Origin: an uncultured Clostridium sp.
Lineage (GTDB): Bacteria > Bacillota > Clostridia > TANB77 > CAG-508
Length of the DNA: 64,000 nucleotides
Assembly: GCA_946495655.1 (NCBI GenBank)
Contig: CAMMDS010000003.1
Coordinates: 1 to 64,000, forward strand
Direction: 5' to 3'
How positions within the stretch are numbered: position 1 is the first letter of the stretch; each line of letters opens with the position of its first letter. Under the pieces are notes generated by a model. That model was not told the origin of the DNA. It ran no database searches and saw nothing but the letters and a program-made list of their open reading frames with translations. The position numbers and the translations under genes were made by a program. Below, piece after piece: positions 1 to 9,627 of this stretch.

Positions 1-18
1 TATACATATTTTTTTCAA

Positions 19-84
19 AATGAAACAAGGGGACGCACAATTTGTTTCAAATTTGGAACAAATTGTGCGTCCCCTTGTTTCATT
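19..84. repeat. REP-like perfect palindrome, GGGGAC family
   Basis: Two perfectly complementary arms of about 26-28 bp flank a short spacer (CAAATTTGG). The core contains GGGGACGCAC and GTGCGTCCCC. A near-identical element lies at 30972-31033 and half of one at 59733-59787. The TGA stop of the adjoining P-loop NTPase gene is the first part of one arm. GGGGAC palindromes of this kind resemble REP sequences mobilised by Y1 (RAYT) transposases, but no such transposase is present here. It could also act as a transcript terminator or RNA stabiliser. Confidence 0.85.
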
Positions 85-2083
85 CTATTTGATTATTTTC
101 TTGAACTGAAGTAACTTCCCCTTGTTCAATTTTAAATTTTTTATATTCACTTATTACATTTCCTAACTCATCAGCAAAGTCTTGTAATATTACTAGTTTT
201 ATAGTAGGTTCTTTACCATCTATATAATCATCCATAACTTGCTTTAATTTTTTTAAATTTGGCAGTTCTTCTAGTAATCCTTCTCCATATCTTTTTGCTC
301 TATCTAATAATTTCTCTTTTATAGTAACTACATCTTCATTGCTTGCACAAGATATTCTCTGAAACATCTGAAATACATCATAATATTTAAATATTGGTAC
401 TTCCATGCATTCCCTATCAAATTTATCATAGAATTTTTCCATTTTCATTGGAATATATTTGAATATTTCTTCCGCTTTTTCTTTATACATTTTTTCTTTT
501 AATTGCTCATTTATATTATTAAAATGTTGTAATATTTCTTCCATATCTTCAGATTTATCTTCTTCTATTGCCAAACTCGAGAGCTCCTCTTCTACATTTG
601 GGCAATAGCTCGAAGTAAGTGAAGAAACATTCATGCCGTTTAAAAAAACACTTTTTATTGTTTTCATATCATAATCAATAAGACCTTTTCTAACAAAATG
701 TGCAAAATACGCAAATAGTTTTACCACATTTATTAGCTCTATTCTTCCATATTTAACATCATCTAAAACTTCTTTTACAACCCCATCAAACTGATCATCA
801 GATATTTTCCAATACTCTTCTGTTAGAAGTCTTTTATAAGCTGGCAATTTGTCTGTATCAACAGTATTTATTATTGCTTCCATATCTTGTTTAAATACTT
901 TCATATCAAATATACGTGTACGTACATATAGCTCTATAAATTTGAAGAATCTATACTCTGCTTTAAAATTATAATAATAATTATTATCAAATTCTTTTAT
1001 ATAAAATTGTCTATTATCCATAAATACTCTTGATGATACAAGTATAGCTTTATATTCTTCATTATCGTTTATGTTTACAAATTTATCCTTTGTAATTTTA
1101 CCAGCCTTTATCTCAAAAGATATTGCTATTGTAAATATAAGCATTGTTTGTAATACTCTATGGTTTGTATTTGGATATGATTTATTAACCATATCAAATA
1201 TTTTTTTAAAGTTTGTTAATGAATGTTTTAAAATTCTTAAATTTCGTGTACCACTTTTATTGAAAGTAGAAATAATTAAATTTGTATTTTCTCTTAAGAA
1301 TCTAATCAAATCAGGACAGTTTTCATATCTCATCAAGAGTCCATTGATAATATAATTGAATTCTGGTTGATATTCAAAAGTTTCACCAATTAGTTTTTCT
1401 TTTATTCTTTCATAATCATTTGCTTTATCAAATACATATTCAATTGTATCGCGGATTCTTTCAACCATTGGTTTATCTGTCTTTATATTAAGTTTGTTCT
1501 CTTTGTCTAACAAATAAGTTGCAATAAATGTTTTCATTTCTAGATTACTATTTTTTAGTTTTGTAGATAATTCTTTTTCGTTACAAATAATTATTGTTTT
1601 TATATGATCATGTTCAACAAAGTTATTAATATAACCTAATATGTCTATAACATCAACATTTGCTCTTTCCAAGTCATCAAAGCACAAAACTTTATCATCT
1701 GTAGAAAAAAATTGTCCATAATCTATTCTATCTCCGTTTTGTGTAACACCGAAAAAGTTAGCCATATCTAATCCTGTTTTTGCATACTCTGGTATGTTTT
1801 TTACACCACTTGCATCCATATATTTTTTTAGATTTTTATCCATAAGTTGTGTAGTTTCTATAAATATCTTTTTACTTATTTCTTCTAGATTAGAAATACC
1901 ATATAAAGACATATAGATTGCTGTATATCTTTTTCCATTTAATTGCATAGATTCGATTTTAGGTCTAATTTTATTATTCCAAAAATATGTTTTTCCGCTT
2001 CCCCATTCACCATTAATCATTATTGCATAATCTGTATAATCTGATCTTATATAATCCAATATACTCTCTACTAAATCTTCCAC
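80..2083 (-). CDS. KAP-family P-loop NTPase
   Basis: A 667-aa protein with a Walker A motif GEWGSGKT at about residues 25-32 and a Walker B segment VLCFDDLER at about 132-140, where the double Asp followed by Leu-Glu-Arg is typical of KAP NTPases. The rest is charged and helical, without obvious membrane segments, which suggests the soluble subtype. The start is GTG, preceded by AAAGGAG at good spacing. It is the last gene of a minus-strand run after recD2 and comFC, with 22 nt between comFC and this gene. KAP NTPases are often membrane-associated or occur in phage-defence loci; a defence role here is only inference. The C-terminal 500 residues match nothing I can name. Confidence 0.8.
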   Translation of the reverse strand: MEDLVESILDYIRSDYTDYAIMINGEWGSGKTYFWNNKIRPKIESMQLNGKRYTAIYMSLYGISNLEEISKKIFIETTQLMDKNLKKYMDASGVKNIPEYAKTGLDMANFFGVTQNGDRIDYGQFFSTDDKVLCFDDLERANVDVIDILGYINNFVEHDHIKTIIICNEKELSTKLKNSNLEMKTFIATYLLDKENKLNIKTDKPMVERIRDTIEYVFDKANDYERIKEKLIGETFEYQPEFNYIINGLLMRYENCPDLIRFLRENTNLIISTFNKSGTRNLRILKHSLTNFKKIFDMVNKSYPNTNHRVLQTMLIFTIAISFEIKAGKITKDKFVNINDNEEYKAILVSSRVFMDNRQFYIKEFDNNYYYNFKAEYRFFKFIELYVRTRIFDMKVFKQDMEAIINTVDTDKLPAYKRLLTEEYWKISDDQFDGVVKEVLDDVKYGRIELINVVKLFAYFAHFVRKGLIDYDMKTIKSVFLNGMNVSSLTSSYCPNVEEELSSLAIEEDKSEDMEEILQHFNNINEQLKEKMYKEKAEEIFKYIPMKMEKFYDKFDRECMEVPIFKYYDVFQMFQRISCASNEDVVTIKEKLLDRAKRYGEGLLEELPNLKKLKQVMDDYIDGKEPTIKLVILQDFADELGNVISEYKKFKIEQGEVTSVQENNQIE

Positions 2084-2105
2084 TTATTTCTCCTTTCTAC
2101 GTTTC

Positions 2106-2762
2106 TTAGTCTTTTGCTAAAGTTAATATCCCTATTTTGCTAGGATTTGCTTTTGCTATTTCACTAATACAAGCATTTATTGTAGCTCCTGTTGTATATA
2201 TATCGTCAAATATTAAAACTTTTCTATTATTTATTTTTTCTGCATTAATCAATTTATATACATTTTTCGTATTTTCTACTCTATCTTTTCCTTTTAATTT
2301 ACTCTGTATTTTATTATTTTTAATTTTGATTAACACATCTTTATACATTTTTATTGATGAATTTTTAGATATTTCTTTTGATATTAGTTCACTTTGATTG
2401 TATCCTCTTTCTTTAATTCTCACTTTATGCATTGGAACTGGAATAATTATATCATAAGTTTTTATAAAATCAAAAACTTTTTTATTATTAATAATAATTT
2501 CACAAAATGTTTTATATAAATATGATTTATCATTAAACTTATATTGAAGTAGCATTTTTCTAACCATATCTTCATATTTAAAAATGTGCATTTTTTCTAT
2601 GCTATCACCAACTTCTTTATTATATATAATTGTATATTCATCTATCTTGTACTTTTCCAATTCTTTTCCACATTTATTGCACAAATATCCATTTCCTAGC
2701 TTTCCACATATACCACAACTTGGTAAAAAAATACATTCGAGAGCTTTTTCTAAAAAATTCAT
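2106..2762 (-). CDS. comFC: ComFC-type phosphoribosyltransferase family protein
   Basis: A protein of about 218 aa. Near the N terminus are two CxxC pairs (CGICG and CNKCG), the zinc ribbon of ComFC/GntX proteins. Near the C terminus is the PRPP-binding motif VLIFDDIYTTGATINA of type I phosphoribosyltransferases. ComFC is needed for single-strand DNA handling during natural transformation. I chose the ATG at 2762, not the one 12 nt upstream, because GGAGG lies just before it and would be inside the longer reading frame. It sits directly downstream of the helicase gene recD2, a sensible DNA-processing partner. The full competence machinery is not in the window, so transformation itself cannot be inferred. 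Confidence 0.88.
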   Translation of the reverse strand: MNFLEKALECIFLPSCGICGKLGNGYLCNKCGKELEKYKIDEYTIIYNKEVGDSIEKMHIFKYEDMVRKMLLQYKFNDKSYLYKTFCEIIINNKKVFDFIKTYDIIIPVPMHKVRIKERGYNQSELISKEISKNSSIKMYKDVLIKIKNNKIQSKLKGKDRVENTKNVYKLINAEKINNRKVLIFDDIYTTGATINACISEIAKANPSKIGILTLAKD

Positions 2763-2832
2763 AGATACCTCCATATTCCCCCGAATATATATTTTTATTG
2801 ATAAAAAAGATTATCACTTTTCTCCAATTCAT

Positions 2833-5137
2833 TTAATTATTCATTTTATATGCTAAACCTGTATTTCTTATTTTATTATCACTATTTTGTATCATAAAAT
2901 CTATTATATTCTTATTTCCTATAATTATTAAAAGCTTCTTTGCTCTAGTCATTCCTGTATATAAAAGATTTCTTGTTAAAAGCATTGGCGCAGTTTGAGA
3001 TATAGGCATTATTACTACATCAAATTCACTTCCGTTGTGCTTTATGTACTGTTATTGCATATGCATGTTCTATTTGCTCTAATTCATTAAACTGATACCA
3101 AACTTCTTTATCATCATCAAATTTAATTTTAATTTGTTTATTGAAATCATCTATAATATTTATTGTTCCAAATTCACCATTAAATACTCCGCTTCCACTT
3201 TCAAAATATGGTTCTTTCTTTTCCCAATAGATATCGTAATTGTTTTTTATTTGCATAATTCTGTCGCCTTCTCTGAACATACTATCTCCAAATTTTCTTT
3301 CTTTTTTAGTATCTGATGAAGGATTAACAGTCTGTTGCAATAATTTATTTAATTCTTTAGTACCAAGTTCTCCTTTTTTAGTTGGAGTAATTATTTGTAT
3401 GTTTTTTAAGAAATCATAATCACCATAGTTTTTTAGTCTTTCACCACTTAAAGTGATTATATTATACAATATTTTTTCTTTATTTCTTTCGTCTACATAG
3501 AAAAAATCATCTAAGAAATCATTATCCTTAATTTCTTCTTTCGTTAGAAAACCTATTCCCTCATTTACTCTATGCGCATTTACTATAATTTTACTTCTTG
3601 CAGCTTGTCTAAAAATTTTATTTAAAGTAATAGTAGTAATTTTTTCAGATTCAATTATATCTTTAAGTATGTTTCCAGGTCCTACTGATGGAAGCTGATC
3701 TATATCACCAACCAAAACAAGTTTAGTTCCTTTATATAATGCTTTACATAGATAATTCATTAAGAACAAATCTACCATTGACATTTCATCTACAATAACT
3801 ATATCGGCATCAATTGGTGCAACAGATATTTCTGTATTAACACCTTGATCTTCATCTGAAAATTTTCCAAGTTCTAGTAATCTATGTAATGTTTTAGCTT
3901 CTTCACCAGTGGTTTCCGTCATTTTCTTAGCTGCTCTTCCTGTTGGTGCACAAAGAACTGGCTTCATTTCATTATGCTTAAATATATCTATTATAGTTTT
4001 AATTATTGTAGTTTTACCAGTACCCGGTCCACCAGTTATAACACAAACATTATTATCATTTATGGCTTTTATTGCTTCAATTTGTTTTTCTGACAATTCT
4101 ATACTCAATTTTTCTTCAAACAGTTTTAGCTCTTTTTCAAATCTATCTATCTTCTTTATATTTTTATATTCATCTAGTTCTATTAATCTTCTCGCCACTT
4201 CTGTTTCTGCTTTATAATATTGATATAAATAAACCCATTCTGTATTATCCCTTTCTTCTAATACAATATCTTCTTTTGCTTTCATGCTTATTATATTATC
4301 TTCTATGTCATTTTCACTTACATTTAATAATTTTCGTACAAATTCCACTAAACTATCGTATCTGGTACAGCAATGTCCATTATATGTGGTCATGTTTAAT
4401 GCATGTTTTATTCCGCTTCTAATACGTTTTTCATTATTATATTCTATCCCTAATCCTAATGCCATTTTATCTATTTGTTCAAAATTAACTTTATTCACTA
4501 AATCTATTAATAAATATGGATTTGCTTCTATCTCCTCTATTGCATTTGCTCCCAACGCTTTATATATTTTTTCTGCATTTTGTGGTCCTATCCCAAATTT
4601 ATCTAAAAATCCAACAAGCTGCCATACTTCCCAATTTTCAATAAATGTATTGGCTATGTCTATAGCTCTTTCTTTTGTTATTCCCTTTATCTGTGCTAGT
4701 TTAGCTGGTTCAAATTTGAAAACGTTCAAAGTGTCTTCTCCAAATGTTTCTACTATATTTCTAGCTGTCGCGGGACCTACTCCTTTTATTCCGCAATTTG
4801 CCAAATATCTTTCCAAAGCTTTTGTTGTTTGAGGCATCATTTTTTCAAAAGTATCTACTTTAAATTGTTTTCCATACTCTGGATGTTCAACAAATTTACC
4901 AACAACTTTAAGGGTATCTCCTATATTTACAAAAGGTAGATACCCTACTATTGTCATTTCATTATCTAAGTTTGTATATATTTCCGCTATATTTCCATCA
5001 ATATCAATTTGTTCAGATAAATTACTGTTTGATTTATTTTTATTTATTATATCTTTATCAAGTTTTAATACTGCTATGCAATAACTATTTAGTTCATTTT
5101 TATATATAATTTCAATAACTTCTCCTTGTAATTCCAA
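2833..5137 (-). CDS. recD2: RecD2-like SF1 helicase, reading frame broken by one extra base at a CGG triplet
   Basis: A 5'-3' DNA helicase/ATPase of the RecD2 (YrrC) family: N-terminal OB and helix-hairpin-helix regions (residues ~1-200), Walker A GGPGTGKTT at ~370, Walker B VIVDEMSMVD at ~445, and UvrD-like motif VI near the end. The uninterrupted frame covers 703 aa and stops at 3026 after AITVHKAQ-R-K. Skipping the C at 3034 restores the canonical HKAQGSEF and about 64 more residues, including NLLYTGMTRAKKLL, ending at 2833; the total of ~767 aa is normal. The zero frame reads CAA CGG AAG TGA. The start is TTG after GAGGT. Two other genes in the window have the same lesion, so this may be a programmed +1 shift, a recent mutation or a sequence error. 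Confidence 0.88.
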
Positions 5138-5242
5138 ATAACTAACCTCTTTTATTGTTCTAAATACAAATATTCATACTAATATTTGTTTAATTAATAA
5201 CTATATATTCTATATTAATCAATTTCTGCATTTTTTTTGCAA

Positions 5243-5271
5243 ATTATATCATAGTAACACACAATTTACAA
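5243..5271 (-). promoter_or_regulatory. Sigma-A-type promoter of the recD2-comFC-KAP run
   Basis: On the minus strand TTGTAA (5271-5266) and TATAAT (5248-5243) are separated by 17 nt. They lie about 100 nt upstream of the recD2 start and no other gene intervenes. Confidence 0.7.
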
Positions 5272-5332
5272 GAATAAGAGGTCAATTCACTTATATATAT
5301 TTTTTTGTATATAAATCTATTCTATATAACTT

Positions 5333-5878
5333 TTACACTATTTCTGTAACAATAACTTCAATAATAATGTCATCGGCTGCTTCATAATTTTCAGTTGCAT
5401 CCATACTTACTCTTATTTTTGCTTTTCCTGGCTCAACACCTTTAATTAATCCTGTTTCACTTACTGTTATTGCATTTTCTCCTTCTATAATTTCATACTT
5501 AATAATTCCATCGCCTTTTTCTATACTAGCATTGATTTGTGTTGTGTCTCTATAGGTTAATATAATAGTTGTATTATTTACTTTTATAACTGCCTTTTCT
5601 TTTTGTGGCGGGTTTGTTATTTCTCCAATTATCTCATTAATATAAGTTACTAAATTTGACATTGCATCGGTTTCATATTCAGTATCATTTACAGTTAAAT
5701 CTTTGGCTAATTCTGCTTGCTTTATTAACCCATTATCTCCAAATGCAAAATTTATTGTTACTACCGCTAATATTATTATGATTATTATTGTAATAACAAG
5801 TGCTACTAATGTTATTCCTTTACTGTTTGAATTTTCCTCAAATCTTTTCTTTATCTTTAACATTTTCCTGTTTTCCAT
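5333..5878 (-). CDS. Prepilin-type N-terminal signal plus bacterial Ig-like (Big) domain protein
   Basis: 181 aa. After a basic leader, Gly-Ile-Thr-Leu-Val-Ala-Leu-Val at ~residues 21-28 begins a ~20-residue hydrophobic helix, the type IV prepilin (class III signal) pattern cut before the helix by a prepilin peptidase. A short linker region (~50-95) is followed by a domain with alternating strands and the GLIKGVEPGKAKIRV signature of Big_2-type Ig folds (residues ~96-181). The product is probably a surface-anchored or pilus-incorporated minor pilin. AGGAGG precedes the ATG. It has its own promoter and four upstream 11-bp repeats shared with the other prepilin gene at 24383. No pilus assembly ATPase or peptidase gene is in the window. 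Confidence 0.75.
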   Translation of the reverse strand: MENRKMLKIKKRFEENSNSKGITLVALVITIIIIIILAVVTINFAFGDNGLIKQAELAKDLTVNDTEYETDAMSNLVTYINEIIGEITNPPQKEKAVIKVNNTTIILTYRDTTQINASIEKGDGIIKYEIIEGENAITVSETGLIKGVEPGKAKIRVSMDATENYEAADDIIIEVIVTEIV

Positions 5879-5964
5879 CTTTATTGTTCCTCCTAATTAT
5901 TTTTCTTTTAGTATTTCTTATCTTCTTTTTCATTATTCATTTTACTATCATTGTATGTTTATAT

Positions 5965-6044
5965 TTTATACTATTAGTATGTTTCTTTTCAATACTTTTT
6001 GTTATTGTAATGTATTCTTAATATCTCTGTAATATTTTTGTAAT
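5965..6044 (-). promoter_or_regulatory. Promoter of the Ig-domain prepilin gene with four 11-bp phased repeats
   Basis: The + strand shows GTAAT at 6007, TTAAT at 6018, GTAAT at 6029 and GTAAT at 6040, exactly 11 bp apart (TATTACA/ATTAC on the minus strand). Just downstream on the minus strand are TTGAAA (5992-5987) and, 16 nt on, TATAAAATATAAA (5970-5958). The same 13-mer and the same 11-bp phased repeats occur before the prepilin gene at 24383-25745. Helically phased repeats upstream of -35 suggest binding sites for an activator; the protein is unknown. Confidence 0.6.
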
Positions 6045-6052
6045 ATTTTTTA

Positions 6053-6166
6053 CTACAATCCATCCTTATTTTTTGCTTTATAAATAAAGCTTATTTTATT
6101 AAAATATAGCTCTCTCTCTCTCTCTTTTTTTACTATTTCAATACTTTCAAGCTTTTTTACCTTCAT
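6053..6166 (-). CDS. Short GA-repeat leader ORF, probable remnant of a prepilin 5' end
   Basis: A 37-aa ORF with a good ribosome site (AAAGGAG, 8 nt) and ATG. It encodes a basic start, a Glu-Ile-Val motif, then Lys-Lys-Glu-Arg-Glu-Arg-Glu from the (GA)8 tract, then Leu-Tyr. The prepilin gene at 24383 has the same layout: ATG, about 12 codons ending Glu-Ile-Val, GA tract, Leu-Tyr. Here the frame runs through the tract but stops about 18 codons later without reaching a hydrophobic helix. It has an upstream TTGAAA and TATAGA pair on the minus strand (around 6225-6200). It may be an inactive duplicate, or a translated leader for the following prepilin gene. Confidence 0.5.
   Translation of the reverse strand: MKVKKLESIEIVKKERERELYFNKISFIYKAKNKDGL
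6110..6125 (-). repeat. (GA)8 microsatellite inside the leader ORF
   Basis: Eight GA units on the minus strand (CT on the plus), next to a run of seven A. It is translated as alternating Glu and Arg. Dinucleotide tracts within the first codons of a surface-protein gene are typical of slipped-strand phase variation. Between the leader and 6323 the DNA is A/T rich, with one promoter-like pair. Confidence 0.8.
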
Positions 6167-6323
6167 TTGTTTTCTCCTTTTTTATCTTTTTTTTACCTCT
6201 ACATTCTATACTAACTTTTCTTTTTTTTCAATATATTTTTTTATTTTTCTTCACATATTATTTTTATTTAAATTTTAAATTTAGAAAAAATTTTATAGAT
6301 AATTCTATTTGTTTTTTATACTA

Positions 6324-6680
6324 TCAGCTTGCTTCCTTTATGCTATCTATTACTTCTTTACATTCTTTCCAATTAGTTACCTTTATATTATCATAATCTT
6401 TACCCAATTTATTTAATATCTTCATTGTATCATCTGTAGAATTAAGATCAGTTACAATTACATCTTTCACACAATCTTCTTTTCCATACATTATTCTAAA
6501 AAGAAGCGTTCGTAAAAAGCCTTCAATTTTATTTTCCTGGTTTTTAGCAGCTATAATAACATAAATACCATCAGATTTTAAATTTGTATATGTACAAATA
6601 TATATAATATTCTTAATTAACTCAAACAAACCATATAATGCTAGAATCCAGAAAATTGCATTTATAATAAAATCTAACAT
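6324..6680 (-). CDS. Small membrane-anchored protein, glycosyltransferase-like fold suspected
   Basis: 118 aa. Residues ~3-30 are strongly hydrophobic, one or two membrane segments. The soluble part contains IYVIIAAKNQENKIEGFLR and, later, VIVTDLNSTDDTMKILNK, which follow the strand-helix and xDxxSxDDT pattern of GT-A glycosyltransferases (family 2). It is much shorter than a real GT2 enzyme (~220+ aa), and the usual second half with the DxD-type loop is missing. It is the only gene between the prepilin locus and the ribosomal operon terminator. Its function is unknown; a degenerate or regulatory GT-like protein is possible. Confidence 0.55.
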   Translation of the reverse strand: MLDFIINAIFWILALYGLFELIKNIIYICTYTNLKSDGIYVIIAAKNQENKIEGFLRTLLFRIMYGKEDCVKDVIVTDLNSTDDTMKILNKLGKDYDNIKVTNWKECKEVIDSIKEAS

Positions 6681-6833
6681 GATAACCTCCTTTAAAATAT
6701 TTCAGTATTATATTTATTAATTTTAATTTATTATTTTTTAGTTACCATATTATATGATTCATAATTTTATTTAGTGTATAAGCATATTTTAATTTATTTA
6801 AGAAAATAAACTTAATTTATAGTATATGAACGA

Positions 6834-6888
6834 TGTCTGTCCCTAAAGCGACAAGTATGTCGTTTTAAGGCCTGTCTCCAAAACGACA
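6834..6888. repeat. Compound REP-like palindrome with TGTCTGTCCC
   Basis: TGTCGTTTT and AAAACGACA form a hairpin around AAGGCCTGTCTCC, preceded by TGTCTGTCCC and another GCGACA. The CTGTCCC/CTGTCTCC core links it to the palindromes at 44308, 55070 and 59733. It lies just beyond the ribosomal operon terminator. Confidence 0.6.
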
Positions 6889-6921
6889 AAAAAAGAAGCA
6901 ACATTTTTATAAATTGCTTCT
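6888..6921 (-). terminator. Intrinsic terminator of the ribosomal operon
   Basis: AGAAGCAA (6894-6901) pairs with TTGCTTCT (6914-6921), followed on the minus strand by seven U. It lies 29 nt after the rplQ stop codon, as expected for the end of the S10-spc-alpha transcript. Confidence 0.85.
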
Positions 6922-6949
6922 TCTAAAATTTCATTCATTTTATTTATTA

Positions 6950-7474
6950 TTAAACTAATTGTAATATAACAACTTCTGCTGCGTCTCCTCTTCTTTGTCC
7001 AAGTTTAAGAATACGTGTATATCCTCCAACTCTTCCTTCATATTTTGGAGCTATTTCATTAAATAATTTTGCAGTTAAGTCTATATTTTTTCCATTTTCA
7101 TCTTTAACTTTATTTAATGTTTTCATCATTTTTCTTCTAGCATTTAATCTAGATGGCATATCTTTTTGTCTTTTCTCAGTAACTTCTTCTCTAACTACTT
7201 TTAGATATTCTTTACCATTTTTGCTTTTTACAAGTTCTGTTTCTTTATTTCCTTTGCTATCAAGTTTAGTTCTAGAAACTTTTACATCTACAGTTTCAAA
7301 ATTATCTTTTTCTTTTACTGCTAAAGATATTAAACTATCAGCTATGGCTTTAACTTCTTTTGCTCTAGCTTCTGTTGTTTCTATCTTACCATGTAATATT
7401 AAATCAGTAACTTGTGTTCTTAACATTGCTAATCTAATATCTGTTGTTTTACCTAATTTTCTATTAGTTGCCAC
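6950..7474 (-). CDS. rplQ: 50S ribosomal protein L17, with an internal extension
   Basis: 174 aa. The N-terminal half ([20 protein letters not shown], then [10 protein letters not shown]) and the C-terminal half ([20 protein letters not shown]) are canonical L17. Between them, at about residues 60-100, is a charged insertion (starting after [14 protein letters not shown]) that makes the protein about 50 residues longer than the bacterial norm of 115-130. Insertions here occur in other Clostridia. L17 binds 23S rRNA near the peptide exit tunnel. It is the last gene of the operon, 48 nt after rpoA, followed by an intrinsic terminator. Confidence 0.97.
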   Translation of the reverse strand: MATNRKLGKTTDIRLAMLRTQVTDLILHGKIETTEARAKEVKAIADSLISLAVKEKDNFETVDVKVSRTKLDSKGNKETELVKSKNGKEYLKVVREEVTEKRQKDMPSRLNARRKMMKTLNKVKDENGKNIDLTAKLFNEIAPKYEGRVGGYTRILKLGQRRGDAAEVVILQLV

Positions 7475-7522
7475 TTTATTTTCCCTCCTCTTTACTTTAA
7501 GTTACAATCTCTACTAATTATA

Positions 7523-8470
7523 TTATTCATCATCTTTTCTAAAATCTAATCCTAATGCATGTAACTTATTAGTTACTTCATCTAAAGATTTCTTTCCAAG
7601 ATTTCTAACTTTCATCATATCAGACTCTGATTTATTTGTTAAGTCTTCAACTGTAGATATTCCAGCTCTTTTTAGACAGTTAAATGATCTTACAGATAAT
7701 TCTAAATCTTCTATTGACATTTCAAGAACTCTTTCTTTCTTATTTTCTTCTTTCTCAATCATAACTTGAGTATTTTTAGCTGTTTCTGATAAGTCTATAA
7801 ACAATTCTAAATGTCCAGTCATAACTTTTGCAGCCAAGCTTAATGCTTCATATGGTTTTAAACTTCCATCAGTCCATACTTCTATAGTTAATTTATCATA
7901 ATCTACTCTTTGTCCTACTCTAGTATTCTCAACAGAATAGTTTACTTTTTTAACAGGAGTATAGATTGAGTCTATTGGAAGTACTCCAATTGCTTGATCT
8001 GGTTTTTTATTCTTTTCAGCATTATTATATCCTCTACCCATATCAGCTGTAAGTTCCATCTTTAGTGTTCCACCTTCTGAAACTGTTGCTATATGTAAAT
8101 CTGGATTTAATATTTCTACTGTTCCATCTGTAATTATATCTCCTGCTTTAACCTCACCAGGTTCTCTTATGTCAATTCTTAAAGTTTTTTCTTCATTTTT
8201 ATCTAACTTAAGTCTAACATTTTTCAAGTTAATAACTATCTCTGGAACATCCTCTACTACATTTGGTATTGTAGAAAATTCATGTAGAACCCCATCTATT
8301 TTTACGCTTGTAATAGCACTTCCAGGAAGTGAAGATAGTAATATTCTTCTTAGTGAATTTCCAATTGTTATTCCATATCCTCTTTCCAATGGTTCACATA
8401 CAAATTTTGCATAGTTACTATCATTGTCAATTTCTAAGCAAGTAATATTTGGTCTTTCAAATTCTATCAT
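7523..8470 (-). CDS. rpoA: RNA polymerase alpha subunit
   Basis: 315 aa, the standard length. The N-terminal domain carries [20 protein letters not shown] (dimerisation and beta contact), and the C-terminal domain (~residues 245-310) has the helix-hairpin-helix motif [20 protein letters not shown] and [12 protein letters not shown], which contacts UP elements and activators. It assembles the polymerase core. It lies between rpsD and rplQ, as in the alpha operon of nearly all bacteria, so transcription and ribosome synthesis are co-expressed. AGGAGGTAA precedes the ATG. Confidence 0.99.
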   Translation of the reverse strand: MIEFERPNITCLEIDNDSNYAKFVCEPLERGYGITIGNSLRRILLSSLPGSAITSVKIDGVLHEFSTIPNVVEDVPEIVINLKNVRLKLDKNEEKTLRIDIREPGEVKAGDIITDGTVEILNPDLHIATVSEGGTLKMELTADMGRGYNNAEKNKKPDQAIGVLPIDSIYTPVKKVNYSVENTRVGQRVDYDKLTIEVWTDGSLKPYEALSLAAKVMTGHLELFIDLSETAKNTQVMIEKEENKKERVLEMSIEDLELSVRSFNCLKRAGISTVEDLTNKSESDMMKVRNLGKKSLDEVTNKLHALGLDFRKDDE

Positions 8471-8515
8471 TTTTACCTCCTAATTTTTTAGAAATCTCAC
8501 TTCTTCTATAATCTA

Positions 8516-9142
8516 TTATTTAGAATAAAGCTCTACTATTAAGTGTTCTTCAACTGGTAAATCAACATCTTCTCTTGCAGCTAATCTAACAACTTTACCA
8601 CTTAATTTTTCTGCATCTTTCTCAAGCCATGCTGGAACTGGTCTTGCTGCATTTTCTTCTACATTAGCTTTTATAGCTCCATTATCTTTTCTAATTTCTC
8701 TTACAGAAATTACATCTCCTGCTTTTACTAAATATGATGGTATATCAACTTTATGTCCGTTTACTTCAAAAGCACCATGTGTTACAAGCATTCTTGCTTG
8801 TGCTCTTGAACTTCCGAATCCAAGTCTATATACAACATTATCTAATCTACTTTCTAATATTTGAAGTAATACTTCACCTGTAATACCTTTTTCTGTTAAA
8901 GCCATTTCAAAGTATTTTCTAAATTGTTTTTCACTTACTCCATAGTAAGCTTTAGTTTTTTGTTTTTCTCTTAACTGTGTACCATATTCAGAAAGTTTTT
9001 TCTTCTTTTGACCATTTTGTCCTGGTGCATAATTTCTTCTTGAAATGCTACATTTGTCAGTATAACATCTTGAACCTTTTAAAAACAATTTTTGTCCTTC
9101 TCTACGGCAAATACGGCATTGTTCATCTTTATATCTTGCCAT
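8516..9142 (-). CDS. rpsD: 30S ribosomal protein S4 (zinc-binding form)
   Basis: 208 aa. Four cysteines near the N terminus (C9, C12, C26, C31, in CRIC and CYTDKC) form a zinc site, so this is the C+ form of S4. The S4 RNA-binding domain at ~residues 98-160 contains [21 protein letters not shown]4 nucleates small-subunit assembly on 16S rRNA and is often an autoregulator. Within the window it is between rpsK and rpoA with a 30-nt gap. I saw no clear S4 leader structure in that gap. Confidence 0.98.
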   Translation of the reverse strand: MARYKDEQCRICRREGQKLFLKGSRCYTDKCSISRRNYAPGQNGQKKKKLSEYGTQLREKQKTKAYYGVSEKQFRKYFEMALTEKGITGEVLLQILESRLDNVVYRLGFGSSRAQARMLVTHGAFEVNGHKVDIPSYLVKAGDVISVREIRKDNGAIKANVEENAARPVPAWLEKDAEKLSGKVVRLAAREDVDLPVEEHLIVELYSK

Positions 9143-9172
9143 TTTTTATTTTCACCTTCCTATTTTTATTTT

Positions 9173-9568
9173 TTATACTCTACGTCTTTTTGGTGGTCTA
9201 CAACCATTGTGTGGTATTGGAGTTACATCCTTAATACTACTAATTTCTAATCCTGCTGATTGTAATGACCTAATTGCTGCTTCACGTCCAGAACCTGGTC
9301 CTTTAACATAAACTTCTACTGATTTTAGTCCATGTTCCATTGCTGCTTTAGCTGCAGTTTCTGCTGCTTCTCCAGCTGCAAATGGTGTACTTTTTCTTGA
9401 ACCTTTAAATCCAAGTTCTCCGGCACTTGCCCAAGATAATACATTACCTTGAGTATCGCTTATTGTAACTATTGTGTTATTAAAACTAGAATGAATATGA
9501 GCCATACCTTTTTCGATATTTTTTCTATCTCTTCTTCTAGTTACTTTTTTTGTTACATTTTTAGCCAT
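9173..9568 (-). CDS. rpsK: 30S ribosomal protein S11
   Basis: 131 aa, full length. It shows [21 protein letters not shown], then [21 protein letters not shown] and the C-terminal [16 protein letters not shown], all hallmarks of S11, which forms the platform near the mRNA exit and the E site. AGGAGG precedes the ATG at normal spacing. The 181-nt gap to the upstream rpsM gene is filled by a hairpin repeat (9628-9751), unusual inside this otherwise compact operon. Confidence 0.99.
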   Translation of the reverse strand: MAKNVTKKVTRRRDRKNIEKGMAHIHSSFNNTIVTISDTQGNVLSWASAGELGFKGSRKSTPFAAGEAAETAAKAAMEHGLKSVEVYVKGPGSGREAAIRSLQSAGLEISSIKDVTPIPHNGCRPPKRRRV

Positions 9569-9627
9569 TTTAGTTTTTCCTCCTTTTTAGAATTATACTA
9601 CCTTATTGCAAATTATTTTCTATCTTT

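Noticed and set aside
4284..4832. A plus-strand ORF of 182 aa opposite recD2
   Set aside because: It is the antisense of a well-conserved helicase domain, has no ribosome site and has a shadow-type composition rich in Ser, Leu and Ile.
6324..6680. A true family 2 glycosyltransferase
   Set aside because: Only the first half of the fold is hinted at; the metal-binding and acceptor parts are missing, so I leave it as a membrane protein of unknown function.
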